Assembly (NCBI GenBank): GCA_015062655.1
Contig: SUUG01000011.1
Span: forward strand, 124,001-188,000
Reading direction: 5' to 3'
DNA length: 64,000 nt
Origin: Coriobacteriaceae bacterium
Lineage (GTDB): Bacteria; Actinomycetota; Coriobacteriia; Coriobacteriales; Coriobacteriaceae
Below the pieces are notes generated by a model that saw only the letters and a program-made list of their open reading frames with translations, did not search any database and was not told the DNA's origin. This document shows positions 19,790 to 28,260 of the stretch, in pieces (within the stretch, counting starts at the first letter, position 1; each line of letters opens with the position of its first letter). The translations under genes were made by a program, and so were the position numbers.

Positions 19790-21424
19790 TCACCCCTGCA
19801 TGATCGCCGTCGCCACGCGGATGCCGTCCGTGGCCGCGGACATGATGCCGCCCGCGTACCCCGCCCCCTCCCCGCAGGGGTAGAGGCCGGGGGTGCTCAC
19901 CGAGACGCAGGAGCGGTCGCGCACGACCGAGATCGGCGAGCTCGAGCGCGACTCCACGCCCGTGAGCACGGCGTCGGCCGCCTCGAAGGCGCGAAGCCGG
20001 TGCGCCAGCTGCGGGATCCCCTGCCGCATGGTGTTCACGATGTAACCCGGCAGCGCGTCCTCGATGCTGCCCCACGCGACCCCGCGCGGATACGTGGGGG
20101 CCACGCCGCCGGCCCCGTTGCTCGGCCGACCCGCGAGGAAGTCCCCGACCAGCTGGGCGGGCGCCTTATACGCGCCTCCACCCAGCTCGAAGGCGCGCCG
20201 CTCGCAGGCGCGCTGGAGCTCGACACCCGCGAGGACGTCATCCCCCGGCAGATCGGCCGGGTTCACGTTCACGAGCAGCGCCGCGTTGGCGTTCTCCCCC
20301 GCCCGCGCATGGAGGCTCGCCCCGTTGGTGACCGCCCCTCCCGGCTCGCTCGCCGCCGCCACCACCTCGCCGCCCGGGCACATGCAAAACGTGAAGAGCG
20401 AACGGCCGCCGTCCAGGTGCGCGACCAGCTTGTAGGGCGCGGCCCCGAGCGAGGGATGTCCCGCGGCGGACCCGTATTGGGCGCGGTCGACATCGGCCTG
20501 CCGGTGCTCGATGCGCGCCCCCATCGCGAACGTCTTGCGGGCGAGCTCGATGCCGCGGCGCTTGAGGAGCGAGAAGACGTCGCGGGCCGAGTGGCCGCAG
20601 GCGAGCACGAGGCCGCGGCAGGCGATGCGTTCCTCGGCCGCCGCGCCGGACTGCACGCGGATAGCGCTCACGGCGCCCGTCGCGTCGCGCTCGATGTCCG
20701 TGAGCCGGCAGCGGAACCTCACCTCGCCGCCGCGCTCGCGGATGCGCGCGACGATGTGCGTGACGACATCGGGAAGGATGTCGGAGCCGACATGGGGCTT
20801 GGCCTCCCAGAGGATCTCGCGCGGCGCACCGGCGGCTGCGAGCGTCTCGAGGATGAGGCGGTGCGCGGGGTTCTTGGTGCCGGTGGTGAGCTTGCCGTCG
20901 GAGAAGGTGCCGGCGCCGCCGAGGCCGAACTGGATGTTGCTCTCGACGTCGAGCTCACCCGTGGCGTTGAAGCGCTCGACCGCGGACGTACGGCGGGCGG
21001 CATCGTCACCGCGCTCGATGAGCAGGGGCTCAAGGCCCGCCTCGGCCAGGGCGAGCGCCGCGAACAGGCCCGCGCAGCCGGCCCCGACGACGACCGGCGG
21101 GAGGCGGGCGGCGGGCGCAAAGGATCGCGGCCAGCTGGGGACCACGGGGTCGAGGGCGCGCACGCGGCGGGCGTCGCGGGCGGAAAGCGCCCCGAGGACG
21201 CGGCGCTCGGGCGCGTTGCCTGCGAGCTCGATGCGGACCGAGGCCGTGAAATGCACGTCGGCTTTCTTGCGGGCGTCGACGGACACGCGATAAAGCTCGA
21301 TGCGGGCGAGGTCAGCCTCGCGAAGGCCGAGGGTCCGGGCCGCATCGCGGCGGGCCGCCGCCGTGAGCGCCTCCTCAGAGCCGCCCTTGCCCAGAGGGAT
21401 CCGGATGTCCGAGACTTCGATCAT
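19790..21424 (-). CDS. FAD-dependent dehydrogenase of the COG2509 type
   Basis: This 544-residue protein has an N-terminal ~90-residue domain and then a Rossmann FAD-binding motif (VVVGAGCAGLFAALALAEAG) near residues 110-130. The second dinucleotide-related segment GLVLACGHSARDVF is near residue 290. The closing FAD motif is GLYPCGEGAGYAGGIMSAATDG. The segments FGLGGAGTFSDGKLTTG and CPGGEVVAAASE are typical of this uncharacterised flavoprotein family, which has no settled substrate. AAGGAG lies 7 bases before the ATG. Upstream codons run into a GC-rich spacer and were excluded. It sits alone between hairpins and a repeat. Confidence 0.85.
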   Translation of the reverse strand: MIEVSDIRIPLGKGGSEEALTAAARRDAARTLGLREADLARIELYRVSVDARKKADVHFTASVRIELAGNAPERRVLGALSARDARRVRALDPVVPSWPRSFAPAARLPPVVVGAGCAGLFAALALAEAGLEPLLIERGDDAARRTSAVERFNATGELDVESNIQFGLGGAGTFSDGKLTTGTKNPAHRLILETLAAAGAPREILWEAKPHVGSDILPDVVTHIVARIRERGGEVRFRCRLTDIERDATGAVSAIRVQSGAAAEERIACRGLVLACGHSARDVFSLLKRRGIELARKTFAMGARIEHRQADVDRAQYGSAAGHPSLGAAPYKLVAHLDGGRSLFTFCMCPGGEVVAAASEPGGAVTNGASLHARAGENANAALLVNVNPADLPGDDVLAGVELQRACERRAFELGGGAYKAPAQLVGDFLAGRPSNGAGGVAPTYPRGVAWGSIEDALPGYIVNTMRQGIPQLAHRLRAFEAADAVLTGVESRSSSPISVVRDRSCVSVSTPGLYPCGEGAGYAGGIMSAATDGIRVATAIMQG

Positions 21425-21587
21425 ATGCGTCTCCTTCCATGCGGCGGGACGGGGGCGGCAGGGCGGTGCCGACGGCGGGGGCACCGGAGCGGTGGGGTTG
21501 CGCGGGCACCGGGGCCCGCCGGCGGCCCCAGCGGTGCCGGCACCGTCGCGCGCCGGCGGCCCCAGCGGCGCTGCCCCTCCCGCGTGT

Positions 21588-21657
21588 ATTCACATCCCGT
21601 ATTCTCACGGTTTTCAGCCCGCTTCTCTTCGAAACCGTGAGAATGCGGGAAACGAAT
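21588..21657. repeat. Dispersed palindromic repeat, family B copy 1
   Basis: Long imperfect inverted repeat. The left arm is ATTCACATCCCGTATTCTCACGGTTTT. The right arm ends CCGTGAGAATGCGGGAAACGAAT. About 23 of 27 positions pair around a 16-nt centre. It lies in the spacer between the flavoprotein and GntR genes. A second copy is at 25225-25293. Confidence 0.85.
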
Positions 21658-21715
21658 GAACAAGCCGGCGCAAACGGTCCGCCGACGGGCTGACCGCCGG
21701 CCCGCGGCCAGAACG

Positions 21716-22396
21716 TCACCAGACGTTGTACCGCGCGTTCTCCGTGGACCAGTGGACGTCGCGCACATAGGCCTCGAGTCCGGTGGCGTCCCTTGACTCG
21801 AAGAGCTCCAACATGCGGGCGTGCTCGCGATTCGCCTTGGCCAGGACCTCGTAGACCGCCTCGGGCTCGAGCTCGCTGTAGCCCGGCTTCATGAAGGCGC
21901 GGTCCTGCTCCTCGAGCAGCTGCGCCAAGCGCCTGTTGCCGCAGCGCTCCTGGTACATGCGGTGGAACTCCCGTTGGAAGCCGTCGTAGCGCTCGAGCAT
22001 GCGGCTGCGGATCGCCAGGTCCATGGAATCGAGCAGGAACCGCATGTGGCGCAGGTCCTCCTCGCTGAGGTTGGGCACGGCGAGGGCCGCCGCGTGGCCG
22101 TCCAGGGGCCCGATGACCTCGTACAGCTCCCGGGCGGACTCATGCGAGATGCCGCGCACCCGAAAGCCGCGGCGCGGGATGTTCTCGAGGTAGCCCTCGC
22201 TCGCGAGCTGGATCAGCGCCTCTCGGACCGGCGTGCGGGAGACGCCCAGGGCCTCGCAGATCATCGGCTCGGGAACGCGGTCGCCCGCGGAGAGCTCGTC
22301 TTGGGCGATCTTCCGCGAGATATAATCGTATACGAGATCCTTCAAGGGTCGATATGAATCAGAACGCAACGACCATCGCCCTCCCACCCATCGCAT
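21716..22396 (-). CDS. GntR-family (FadR/FCD type) transcriptional regulator
   Basis: This 226-residue regulator has an N-terminal winged helix, with recognition region EALGVSRTPVREALIQLASEGYLENIPRRGF at about residues 45-75. The C-terminal all-helical FCD domain has candidate metal-ligand Asp/His residues (FQREFHRMY, NREHARM, RDVHWS). FCD domains bind small carboxylates or amino-acid-like effectors. It is divergent from the dimethylargininase-like gene. A palindrome present in that gene's promoter recurs inside this gene's first codons, which suggests control of both units. The start at 22396 has GAGGAG directly upstream; ATGs 10 or 22 codons earlier are possible. Confidence 0.9.
   Translation of the reverse strand: MRWVGGRWSLRSDSYRPLKDLVYDYISRKIAQDELSAGDRVPEPMICEALGVSRTPVREALIQLASEGYLENIPRRGFRVRGISHESARELYEVIGPLDGHAAALAVPNLSEEDLRHMRFLLDSMDLAIRSRMLERYDGFQREFHRMYQERCGNRRLAQLLEEQDRAFMKPGYSELEPEAVYEVLAKANREHARMLELFESRDATGLEAYVRDVHWSTENARYNVW
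22324..22335. promoter_or_regulatory. Second copy of the GntR-type palindrome inside gntR codons
   Basis: AATCGTATACGA contains a perfect 10-bp palindrome TCGTATACGA (22326-22335) and matches the left part of the operator at 22580-22600. It lies about 60-70 bases into the regulator gene, consistent with autoregulation. Confidence 0.5.
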
Positions 22397-22570
22397 CGGC
22401 TCCTCAGTTGACCAGGATTCTACCATGTCTCGCACGCGGCTGCTCCTGCATGTGGACGCCAACCGGGGTCAAAGCCGTCGCCCGCACCCAAGAACCCGCG
22501 CCCGGCAGCAGAAGCGTCCGTTCGCCGCCCCGAATTGACCCTTGGCCGGAACAGTTGGCCCAATCTCCCG

Positions 22571-22600
22571 TTCACGCTAAATCGTATACGAAATACGATT
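22571..22600 (+). promoter_or_regulatory. Promoter and overlapping 21-bp operator of the dimethylargininase-like/permease unit
   Basis: TTCACG (22571-22576) and TACGAT (22594-22599) are 17 bp apart. Between and across them lies AATCGTAT-ACGAA-ATACGATT (22580-22600), with two perfect 8-bp half-sites. An operator over the -10 suggests repression by the neighbouring GntR protein. Confidence 0.7.
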
Positions 22601-22656
22601 AGACTGTACCCAGGGCAAGCGACGAGCTGTTCGCGCACTTCGAGAAAGGAAGCATC

Positions 22657-23433
22657 ATGGCCTCGTTCACGCACACCATCGTCCGCCGTCCCTCCCGATC
22701 CCTCGTCGACGGCATCACGAGCGCCCCCGAACTCGGCAAGCCCGACTTCGAGCTCGCGCTCAAGCAGCACAGCACCTATATCGACGCCCTGCTCGAATGC
22801 GGTGTGGACGTCACGGTCCTGCCGCCCCTCGAGCAGTACCCCGACAGCGTCTTCGTCGAGGACCCGGCCGTCATCACACGCTGCGGCGCCATCGTCACCA
22901 ACCCGGGCGCCGCGTCCCGCAACGGGGAGAAGGACGAGATCGAGCCCGTCTTGCACCGCTTCTTCGATGAGGAGCACATCAAGCGCATCGAGGCACCCGG
23001 GACCCTCGACGGCGGCGACGTCATGATGGTCGGCGACCACTTCTACGTCGGCCGCTCCGCGCGCACCAACGAGGAGGGCATCCGCCAGTTCTTCAGCATC
23101 CTCGAGGGCTGGGGGCTCAGCGGCTCCGAGGTGCCGCTCGAGCTCGTCTTGCATCTCAAGACCGGCGTCAACTACATCGAGAACAACACCATGCTGGTCT
23201 CGGGAGAGTTCATCGAGAAACCCGACTTCGCCGACTACACCAAGATCGTCGTGCCACAGGAGGAGGCCTACGGGGCCAACTGCATCTGGGTCAACGGGAC
23301 GGTGATCGTCGCCGAGGGCTACCCCACCGTCTTGAAGGCGGTCCAGGACGCCGGCTACAAGACCGTCGTGGTGGACACCAGCGAGTACCGCAAGCTCGAC
23401 GGCGGCCTCTCATGCATGTCGCTTCGCTTCTGA
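22657..23433 (+). CDS. Dimethylarginine dimethylaminohydrolase-like amidinohydrolase
   Basis: This 258-residue protein of the guanidino-group-modifying superfamily would hydrolyse methylated arginine to citrulline plus a methylamine. Key residues are visible: DSVFVEDPAVI (substrate-binding Asp/Glu) near residue 65, GTLDGGDVM near 115, catalytic His in LVLHLKTGVNYI near 165, and nucleophilic Cys in the closing GGLSCMSLRF. The length fits DDAH (about 255) and not arginine deiminase (about 410). AAAGGA precedes the ATG. The following permease gene suggests uptake or exchange of the substrate or product. Arginine itself as substrate cannot be excluded. Confidence 0.88.
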   Translation: MASFTHTIVRRPSRSLVDGITSAPELGKPDFELALKQHSTYIDALLECGVDVTVLPPLEQYPDSVFVEDPAVITRCGAIVTNPGAASRNGEKDEIEPVLHRFFDEEHIKRIEAPGTLDGGDVMMVGDHFYVGRSARTNEEGIRQFFSILEGWGLSGSEVPLELVLHLKTGVNYIENNTMLVSGEFIEKPDFADYTKIVVPQEEAYGANCIWVNGTVIVAEGYPTVLKAVQDAGYKTVVVDTSEYRKLDGGLSCMSLRF

Positions 23434-23530
23434 TGGCCGACCGCGCCCCCGCATCACATCAAAACGTGCCGGCCCCGTGCTCCCCGCCCGGCGGCCCGCA
23501 TGCGATCCGTCCATAGTTCCACCCTGTCGC

Positions 23531-23555
23531 GGCGCCCATCGTGCGGTTGGGCGCC
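23531..23555 (+). terminator. Hairpin between the hydrolase and permease genes
   Basis: GGCGCCCA and TGGGCGCC form an 8-bp perfect stem with a 9-nt loop, followed by GCTTCTTG. It is probably an attenuator or processing site, since it lies only about 20 bases before the permease start. Confidence 0.45.
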
Positions 23556-23576
23556 GCTTCTTGAAATGAGGGCGTT

Positions 23577-25055
23577 ATGAACGACACACAGGCAACGAAA
23601 GACCATGAGCGCGACGCGGTCATCAACCCCCGCGGGCTCAACCTGCTGCAGCTCACGATGATGGTCATCACCTCGACGATCTGCGCGGGCATCTTCTCCT
23701 TATGCGGCGACCTCGCCGCAGGCGGGGCCAACACCGGGGCCGTGCTCACCGGCTGGGCCGTCTGCTTCATCGGCGTCTACACACTCATGAGCGCCTTCCG
23801 GGGCCTCTCGCAGGCGCGTCCCGACCTGACCGGGGGGATCTACGCCTACGCGGCCGCCGGCTTCGGCGACTTCATCGGCTTCAACTCCGCATGGGGCTAC
23901 TGGATCAGCGCCTGCTTCTCGAACGTGAGCTTCGCGATCCTGCTCTTCGGGTCGCTGGGCTATTTCTTCCCGGTCTTCGGGGCCGGCAACAACCTCGTCT
24001 CCTTCGTCTGCGCCTCCGTCGCCATCTGGGGCTGCTCCATCTTGGTGTCGCGGGGCGTCAGGGAGGCCGTCAGCCTCAACACCGTCGTGACCATCGCCAA
24101 GCTCGTGCCCCTGGTGCTGTTCGTGGTCGCCATCGTCGTGCTCGGCAGGTTCGATCCCGAGATCTTCTTCGCGAACTTCTGGGGCGAGGCCGCCGGCCCC
24201 GACTTCTGGACGCAGTTCGTCTCGACCATGATCGCGCTCGTGTGGGTTTTCACCGGCATCGAGGGGGCGGTCGTCATCTCCGGCAAGGCGAAGTACGTGC
24301 GTGACGTCGGCCGTGCGACGTCCATCGGGTTCGTCTCGGTCTTCCTTTTGTACCTGCTGATCTCGATCCTCAGCATGGGCGTCGTCCCCCGCGAGGCGAT
24401 GGCGGAGCTGGCCGCGCCCTCGCTGGCGGGGATCTTGGAGGCCGCCATCGGCCCTATCGGTGCCGGGATCGTGAACTTCGGCGTGGTGCTCTCGCTCGCC
24501 GGGGCGCTGATCGGCTACGTGGTGATCGCAGCCGAGACCCCCTATGAGGCGGCGGTCCAGGGGACCTTCCCCAAGTTCTTCGCGAAGACCAACAAGCACG
24601 GCGCGCCCGCGGTGACGATATTCCTCAGCGCGGCGATCATGCAGCTCTTTTTGATCTTGGCGGTCGTCTCGGCCGGCACCTACCAGTTCTTCTACACCTG
24701 CGCCGTCAACACGATCCTGATCCCCTATGTGTGCTCGGCCGCCTACTACATGATCATCGGATGGAAGAACCGCCACCTTGAGAGCCCGCTCGCCCCGGCG
24801 CGCGCGAGCGTCGTCTTGTTCGGGACCCTCGCGTTCATCTACACGCTGTTCCTGGTGTACACCACCGGGCTGGAGGGCGTGATGGTCACGACGGTCACCT
24901 TCGCGCCGGGCCTGATCGTGTACGCCCTGGGCGAGCGCGAACGCGGCAAGCCGATCCTGCCGCACGCCTGGGACAAGATCATCGCGGCGGCCATCGTGGT
25001 GCTGGCGGTCATCTCGGTCTACCTCCAGGTCACCGGTATCGCGCCGGTGGTGTAG
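23577..25055 (+). CDS. APC-family amino-acid antiporter (arginine/ornithine type)
   Basis: This 492-residue membrane protein has about 12 helices. Its opening is GLNLLQLTMMVITSTICAGIFSL, and GI.S and similar segments in helix 1 bind the amino-acid backbone. WVFTGIEGAVVISGKAK is helix 6-like, with the sequence typical of the basic amino acid/polyamine antiporter subfamily. Such proteins swap arginine for ornithine, citrulline or polyamines. GAGGG lies about 6 bases before the ATG. Its place after a methylarginine-type hydrolase under one operator suggests import of (methyl)arginine with export of citrulline or ornithine. No arginine deiminase, OTC or carbamate kinase gene is in the window. Confidence 0.88.
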   Translation: MNDTQATKDHERDAVINPRGLNLLQLTMMVITSTICAGIFSLCGDLAAGGANTGAVLTGWAVCFIGVYTLMSAFRGLSQARPDLTGGIYAYAAAGFGDFIGFNSAWGYWISACFSNVSFAILLFGSLGYFFPVFGAGNNLVSFVCASVAIWGCSILVSRGVREAVSLNTVVTIAKLVPLVLFVVAIVVLGRFDPEIFFANFWGEAAGPDFWTQFVSTMIALVWVFTGIEGAVVISGKAKYVRDVGRATSIGFVSVFLLYLLISILSMGVVPREAMAELAAPSLAGILEAAIGPIGAGIVNFGVVLSLAGALIGYVVIAAETPYEAAVQGTFPKFFAKTNKHGAPAVTIFLSAAIMQLFLILAVVSAGTYQFFYTCAVNTILIPYVCSAAYYMIIGWKNRHLESPLAPARASVVLFGTLAFIYTLFLVYTTGLEGVMVTTVTFAPGLIVYALGERERGKPILPHAWDKIIAAAIVVLAVISVYLQVTGIAPVV

Positions 25056-25224
25056 GGGGCGGGCAGCGGGCGGCGCGGCGCAGCGCGGGCGGGCGCGGGC
25101 TCACAGCGGGCGCTCGCTCCCACGCCAGCGCCTGCGTCGGCGGCCTCGCCGCGGTTGCGCGCTCCCCTCAGCCCCGCGGTGCCGCCCGCATCGCCGCGGC
25201 GACTGCCCGCGGCCCGCAACTGTC

Positions 25225-25293
25225 GTTCACATCCCGTTTTCTCACGGTTCTCGGCGCAACTCTCTTCGAAACTGTGAGAAACGGGAAACGAAT
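25225..25293. repeat. Dispersed palindromic repeat, family B copy 2
   Basis: Left arm GTTCACATCCCGTTTTCTCACGG and right arm CTGTGAGAAACGGGAAACGAAT, with the shared centre ending CTCTTCGAAA. It is clearly homologous to 21588-21657 in sequence and orientation. It lies between the permease and the DUF559-like gene, with very GC-rich DNA (25056-25220) on its left. Confidence 0.85.
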
Positions 25294-25319
25294 GAGGGGC
25301 AGCTCCGCCGACACATCCC

Positions 25320-26381
25320 TCACGGATCCTCGGCCAGCGCGGCAGGACGTATCAGCGGAAGGTCGCACAGGCTGCCCGTCGCGCGCAGCCACGCCCTCCA
25401 CCATGCGCGCGACGCCTCCGCGCTCCTCGGAATGCCCGCCGCCTCGAGGAGCCTGATCAGGCGGGCGGGGACGAGCAGGTCGTCATAGGTGTACCGAAGC
25501 ACCGGGTACCCCAAAAGCGTCAGACGCGATTCGCGCTGGCGCTCCTCGAGAAACACCTCCGTCGTGGTCCTGCCCTGCAAGAGCTCGACGCTACGGTACT
25601 TCTCCTTGCCGTCGAGCTCGCCGATGATCCTGCCGCCCGACGGCAGCAGCCAGAACTGGTCGACGCGGAAGCAGCGGGAGGGATCTACGGGGTCCACCAG
25701 CTCGACTTGAAGGTCGGGGATGAGGAATCCCTCCTCGATCATGAGGCCGCGCGCGTAGGACTCTCCCCCGTTCTCCGCGCGCGCGTCCACATGGGAGGCG
25801 ATCAGCATGGCACGGCGAATCCCCGGGCGATGAGCGCCCGTCCCCTGCAGCAAGCGCCCCAGCTCATGCGCGGGCATCCCGGTATGCCGGAGCACGGCGT
25901 CGGCGACGGCGAGCCCCAAAGAGAACGGGGCGACGCGCAGGCAATCGGCCGCGCAAGCCCAAAACGGCGCGACCCGGCATCCCGAAGCCGGCTCCGATTC
26001 TGCAAAGGACGCCCTCCGAAAGCGGAGGTGAGGACCCGCCTGCGGGATCGACCCTCTTGCGACCGCCACCTGCAGGGGAAAGACCAGCGCATACGGCACC
26101 TCAACGCCGTGCGCGAGAAGGCCCGCCGCCCCGGTGAACGTCCAGCCCGGGTGCCTTCCGGCACAGGATCGCATAAGATGCAGGGCGCGGTCGCAGGGAG
26201 ACAACGCGCCCCAATGGGCAGGCCGCGTGAAAAGTCCCGGGATGGGCTCGGCGAGCTCGTGCCTGTCGGCAAGACGGCGGGCCGCCATGTGGTCGGCGGG
26301 CGACGCGGGATCGATCAGACGCCTGTCTCGCTCCGCCCGTTCCGACATCGCCTCCAAGCGCCTGATGGCCCTGCCGCCCAT
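25320..26381 (-). CDS. Hypothetical protein with DUF559-like (PD-(D/E)XK/Vsr-fold) C-terminal domain
   Basis: Of 353 residues, the last ~150 look like a restriction-endonuclease-fold domain. Its features are an ESYARGLMIEEGFLIPDLQVE start, FRVDQFWL with the first acidic residue, GRIIGELDGKEKY with E-x-D-x-K, a REsRLTLLGYPVLRYTYDDLL closure, and a helical end. The N-terminal part resembles AbiEi-type antitoxin or transcription-regulator proteins (PGLFTRPAHW..., then TFTGAAGLLAHGV). Proteins with this layout are common in actinobacteria and uncharacterised. Nuclease activity is inference. GGAGGG supports the start at 26381; an ATG 19 codons earlier is possible. It stands alone with repeat elements on both sides. 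Confidence 0.6.
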   Translation of the reverse strand: MGGRAIRRLEAMSERAERDRRLIDPASPADHMAARRLADRHELAEPIPGLFTRPAHWGALSPCDRALHLMRSCAGRHPGWTFTGAAGLLAHGVEVPYALVFPLQVAVARGSIPQAGPHLRFRRASFAESEPASGCRVAPFWACAADCLRVAPFSLGLAVADAVLRHTGMPAHELGRLLQGTGAHRPGIRRAMLIASHVDARAENGGESYARGLMIEEGFLIPDLQVELVDPVDPSRCFRVDQFWLLPSGGRIIGELDGKEKYRSVELLQGRTTTEVFLEERQRESRLTLLGYPVLRYTYDDLLVPARLIRLLEAAGIPRSAEASRAWWRAWLRATGSLCDLPLIRPAALAEDP

Positions 26382-26859
26382 ATGCCCTCCCTCGCGCCGC
26401 GTGAGGAAAACGATAGCGAGCGAGGCTTCCTCGCACAAGGTGTCACCGCTCCTTACCTGCGGTTATGCCAGAAAAAAGTTCGGTGGGCACGTCGTCTGAG
26501 CGGTATTCCGAAAAACATGGCCGCGAATCTTAAAATGGGGTCGCCAGGTGCCCGGCCGCGATGCGAGATGTGCGGGATGACCGCCCTGCATCGCGCGGGA
26601 CCCCCGTTAGATGACCGTTTTCTCACGAAAAAGGGCGTGGGGCCACGGTGAAACGTTAGAAAACGGTCTCGCAATGGGGTGGATGGGCGAAGGGCCGGGC
26701 GGCGGAGCACGGAGGCTGCCGCGTTGCCACGGCCCGGTTCGTCCCTGCCGCGCCTCAGCCGACGCGCGGCGCCGTCACCGCCGGCATCTCCGCGAATCAG
26801 CCCGTCCACGCGCCCCCGCCGCGCTCTCCGCGCATCGACGCGCCACCGCCGCAACCGTC
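26382..26859. other. 478-bp spacer with one family A palindromic repeat
   Basis: The spacer holds no credible gene. It contains an AT-richer patch (26440-26540), the family A repeat at 26613-26668, and GC-rich DNA to the end of the BaiN-like gene. The two neighbouring genes are on the same strand. Confidence 0.6.
26613..26668. repeat. Dispersed palindromic repeat, family A copy 1
   Basis: Outer arms GACCGTTTTCT and AGAAAACGGTC are 11-bp perfect inverted repeats. Inside is a second dyad CGTGG..CCACG. The left arm continues as TCACGAAAAAGGGCG, shared with the copies near 55.7 and 57.8 kb. Confidence 0.85.
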
Positions 26860-28119
26860 CTACCGTGCGCCCAGCGCCGTCTCGGCGGCGGAGGATCCGG
26901 CGATGAGGCCGGTCGTCCACGCCCAGGCGAGGTTGTAGCCCCCGCAGTCCGCATCCATATCGAGCGCCTCACCGCAGGCGAACAGGCCCTCGCCCACCGA
27001 AAGCGTCCCGGCATCGACGGCCGCAAGCGGGATCCCGCCGCGACGCACCTGAGCCTGGCCGCGCTCAGCGAGGCCGGACACCGTGAGGGGCACCGCGCGG
27101 CACGCACGCGCGACGGATGCGAGCGAGCCGTCCGCGAGCGCGAGCACCAGCTCGGCGAGGGGTTTCACGAGCAGGCCGTCGAACCAGGCCGCACGCGGGT
27201 GCGCGTCCGCCAGGGCGCCGAGGCGCTCCTCGCGACGGCGAAGATGGCCCAGCAGCCCCTCCTCGTCAAAACCGGGCAGCAGATCGAGCTCGATCACGTC
27301 CCCGGCGCGCACCCGGCGCGAGAGGTCGAAGGACACGATGCCCGAGATGCCGTAGGAGCGCAGCAGCACCTCGCCCTCCTCGCGAAAGATCCGCTCGCCT
27401 GCGCGCACGAGGGTTAGCGCCCCCTCGACGCGCATGCCGTCCACCCGCGAGAGCGCCCCGGCGCCCAGGCCCGCGACCTCGCAGGCGATCGGACACAGCA
27501 CCGGCTCCTCGTCCACATGCGCAAGGTTGAAAAGCCCGCAGACCGCAACGGAGGAGCCGCCGGGCGCGAGCACCGCAGCGTGCGCGAGAAGCGTCCGCTC
27601 GCGGCGCGGTGCGGCCGAAAGCGCTCGTCGGGCGCGGCGGGCGTCCCCCTCGTAGCGGACCGGGCGCGCCGGGGCGGACACGTCGATGCGCCAGCCGGCA
27701 TCCCCGCGCTCAGCGCGCAGCACCTCCGCCCCGCAGACGACCTCCACCCCGCGCCGGGCCGCCTCGGCGAGAAGGGCGTCGCGCACGCTCGCCGCGCGGC
27801 GCGTCACCGGGTACAGCCGGCCCTCAACCTCGGCGGTCACCAGGCCCACGGAGTCGAAGAAGCATGCGAGCAGGTCCTCCGGGTTCTCGCCGAGGACGCG
27901 CCGGGCCCAGGCGGGATCGCGGTAGCGGGCGGGGTCGAGCCGGGCGTTGGAGACGTTGCACCGGCCGTTTCCCGTGGCGAGGATGGGCAGGCCGGCCGCG
28001 ACGTCGCGCTCGAGCACGAGCGTCCGCGCACCGGCGCGGCCCGCGGCGATGGCGGCCGCGAGGCCCGACGCCCCACCGCCGACCACGATGACATCGAACC
28101 TCTCAGCGCGCTCGTCCAC
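26860..28119 (-). CDS. BaiN/YhiN-family NAD(P)/FAD-dependent oxidoreductase
   Basis: This 419-residue flavoprotein opens with FDVIVVGGGASGLAAAIAAGRAG (Rossmann fold, FAD) and continues ILATGNGRCNVSNA, which is diagnostic for this family. The C-terminus has GLFACGEALDMDADCGGYNLAWAWTTG, the closing FAD motif. Family members have been linked to bile-acid dehydroxylation (BaiN) or left without function (YhiN/HI0933), and the substrate cannot be inferred. GTG at 28119 has AAGGGG six bases upstream. An ATG 17 codons earlier has only a weak site. The Mrp gene ends upstream at 28261 on the same strand, so both may be one transcript. Confidence 0.88.
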   Translation of the reverse strand: MDERAERFDVIVVGGGASGLAAAIAAGRAGARTLVLERDVAAGLPILATGNGRCNVSNARLDPARYRDPAWARRVLGENPEDLLACFFDSVGLVTAEVEGRLYPVTRRAASVRDALLAEAARRGVEVVCGAEVLRAERGDAGWRIDVSAPARPVRYEGDARRARRALSAAPRRERTLLAHAAVLAPGGSSVAVCGLFNLAHVDEEPVLCPIACEVAGLGAGALSRVDGMRVEGALTLVRAGERIFREEGEVLLRSYGISGIVSFDLSRRVRAGDVIELDLLPGFDEEGLLGHLRRREERLGALADAHPRAAWFDGLLVKPLAELVLALADGSLASVARACRAVPLTVSGLAERGQAQVRRGGIPLAAVDAGTLSVGEGLFACGEALDMDADCGGYNLAWAWTTGLIAGSSAAETALGAR

Positions 28120-28260
28120 ACCCGCCCCTTCCAGCAAGCGGGCGGCCGCCGAGAGGCAGCCGCCCTGCATGATCGGTATCTCACAGCCTACCTGAGCGAC
28201 CGGGCGCCGCGCACGTGAAACGCGCATTTCCCGCCGCTGCCGCCCAGGTCGCCCGAAGCC

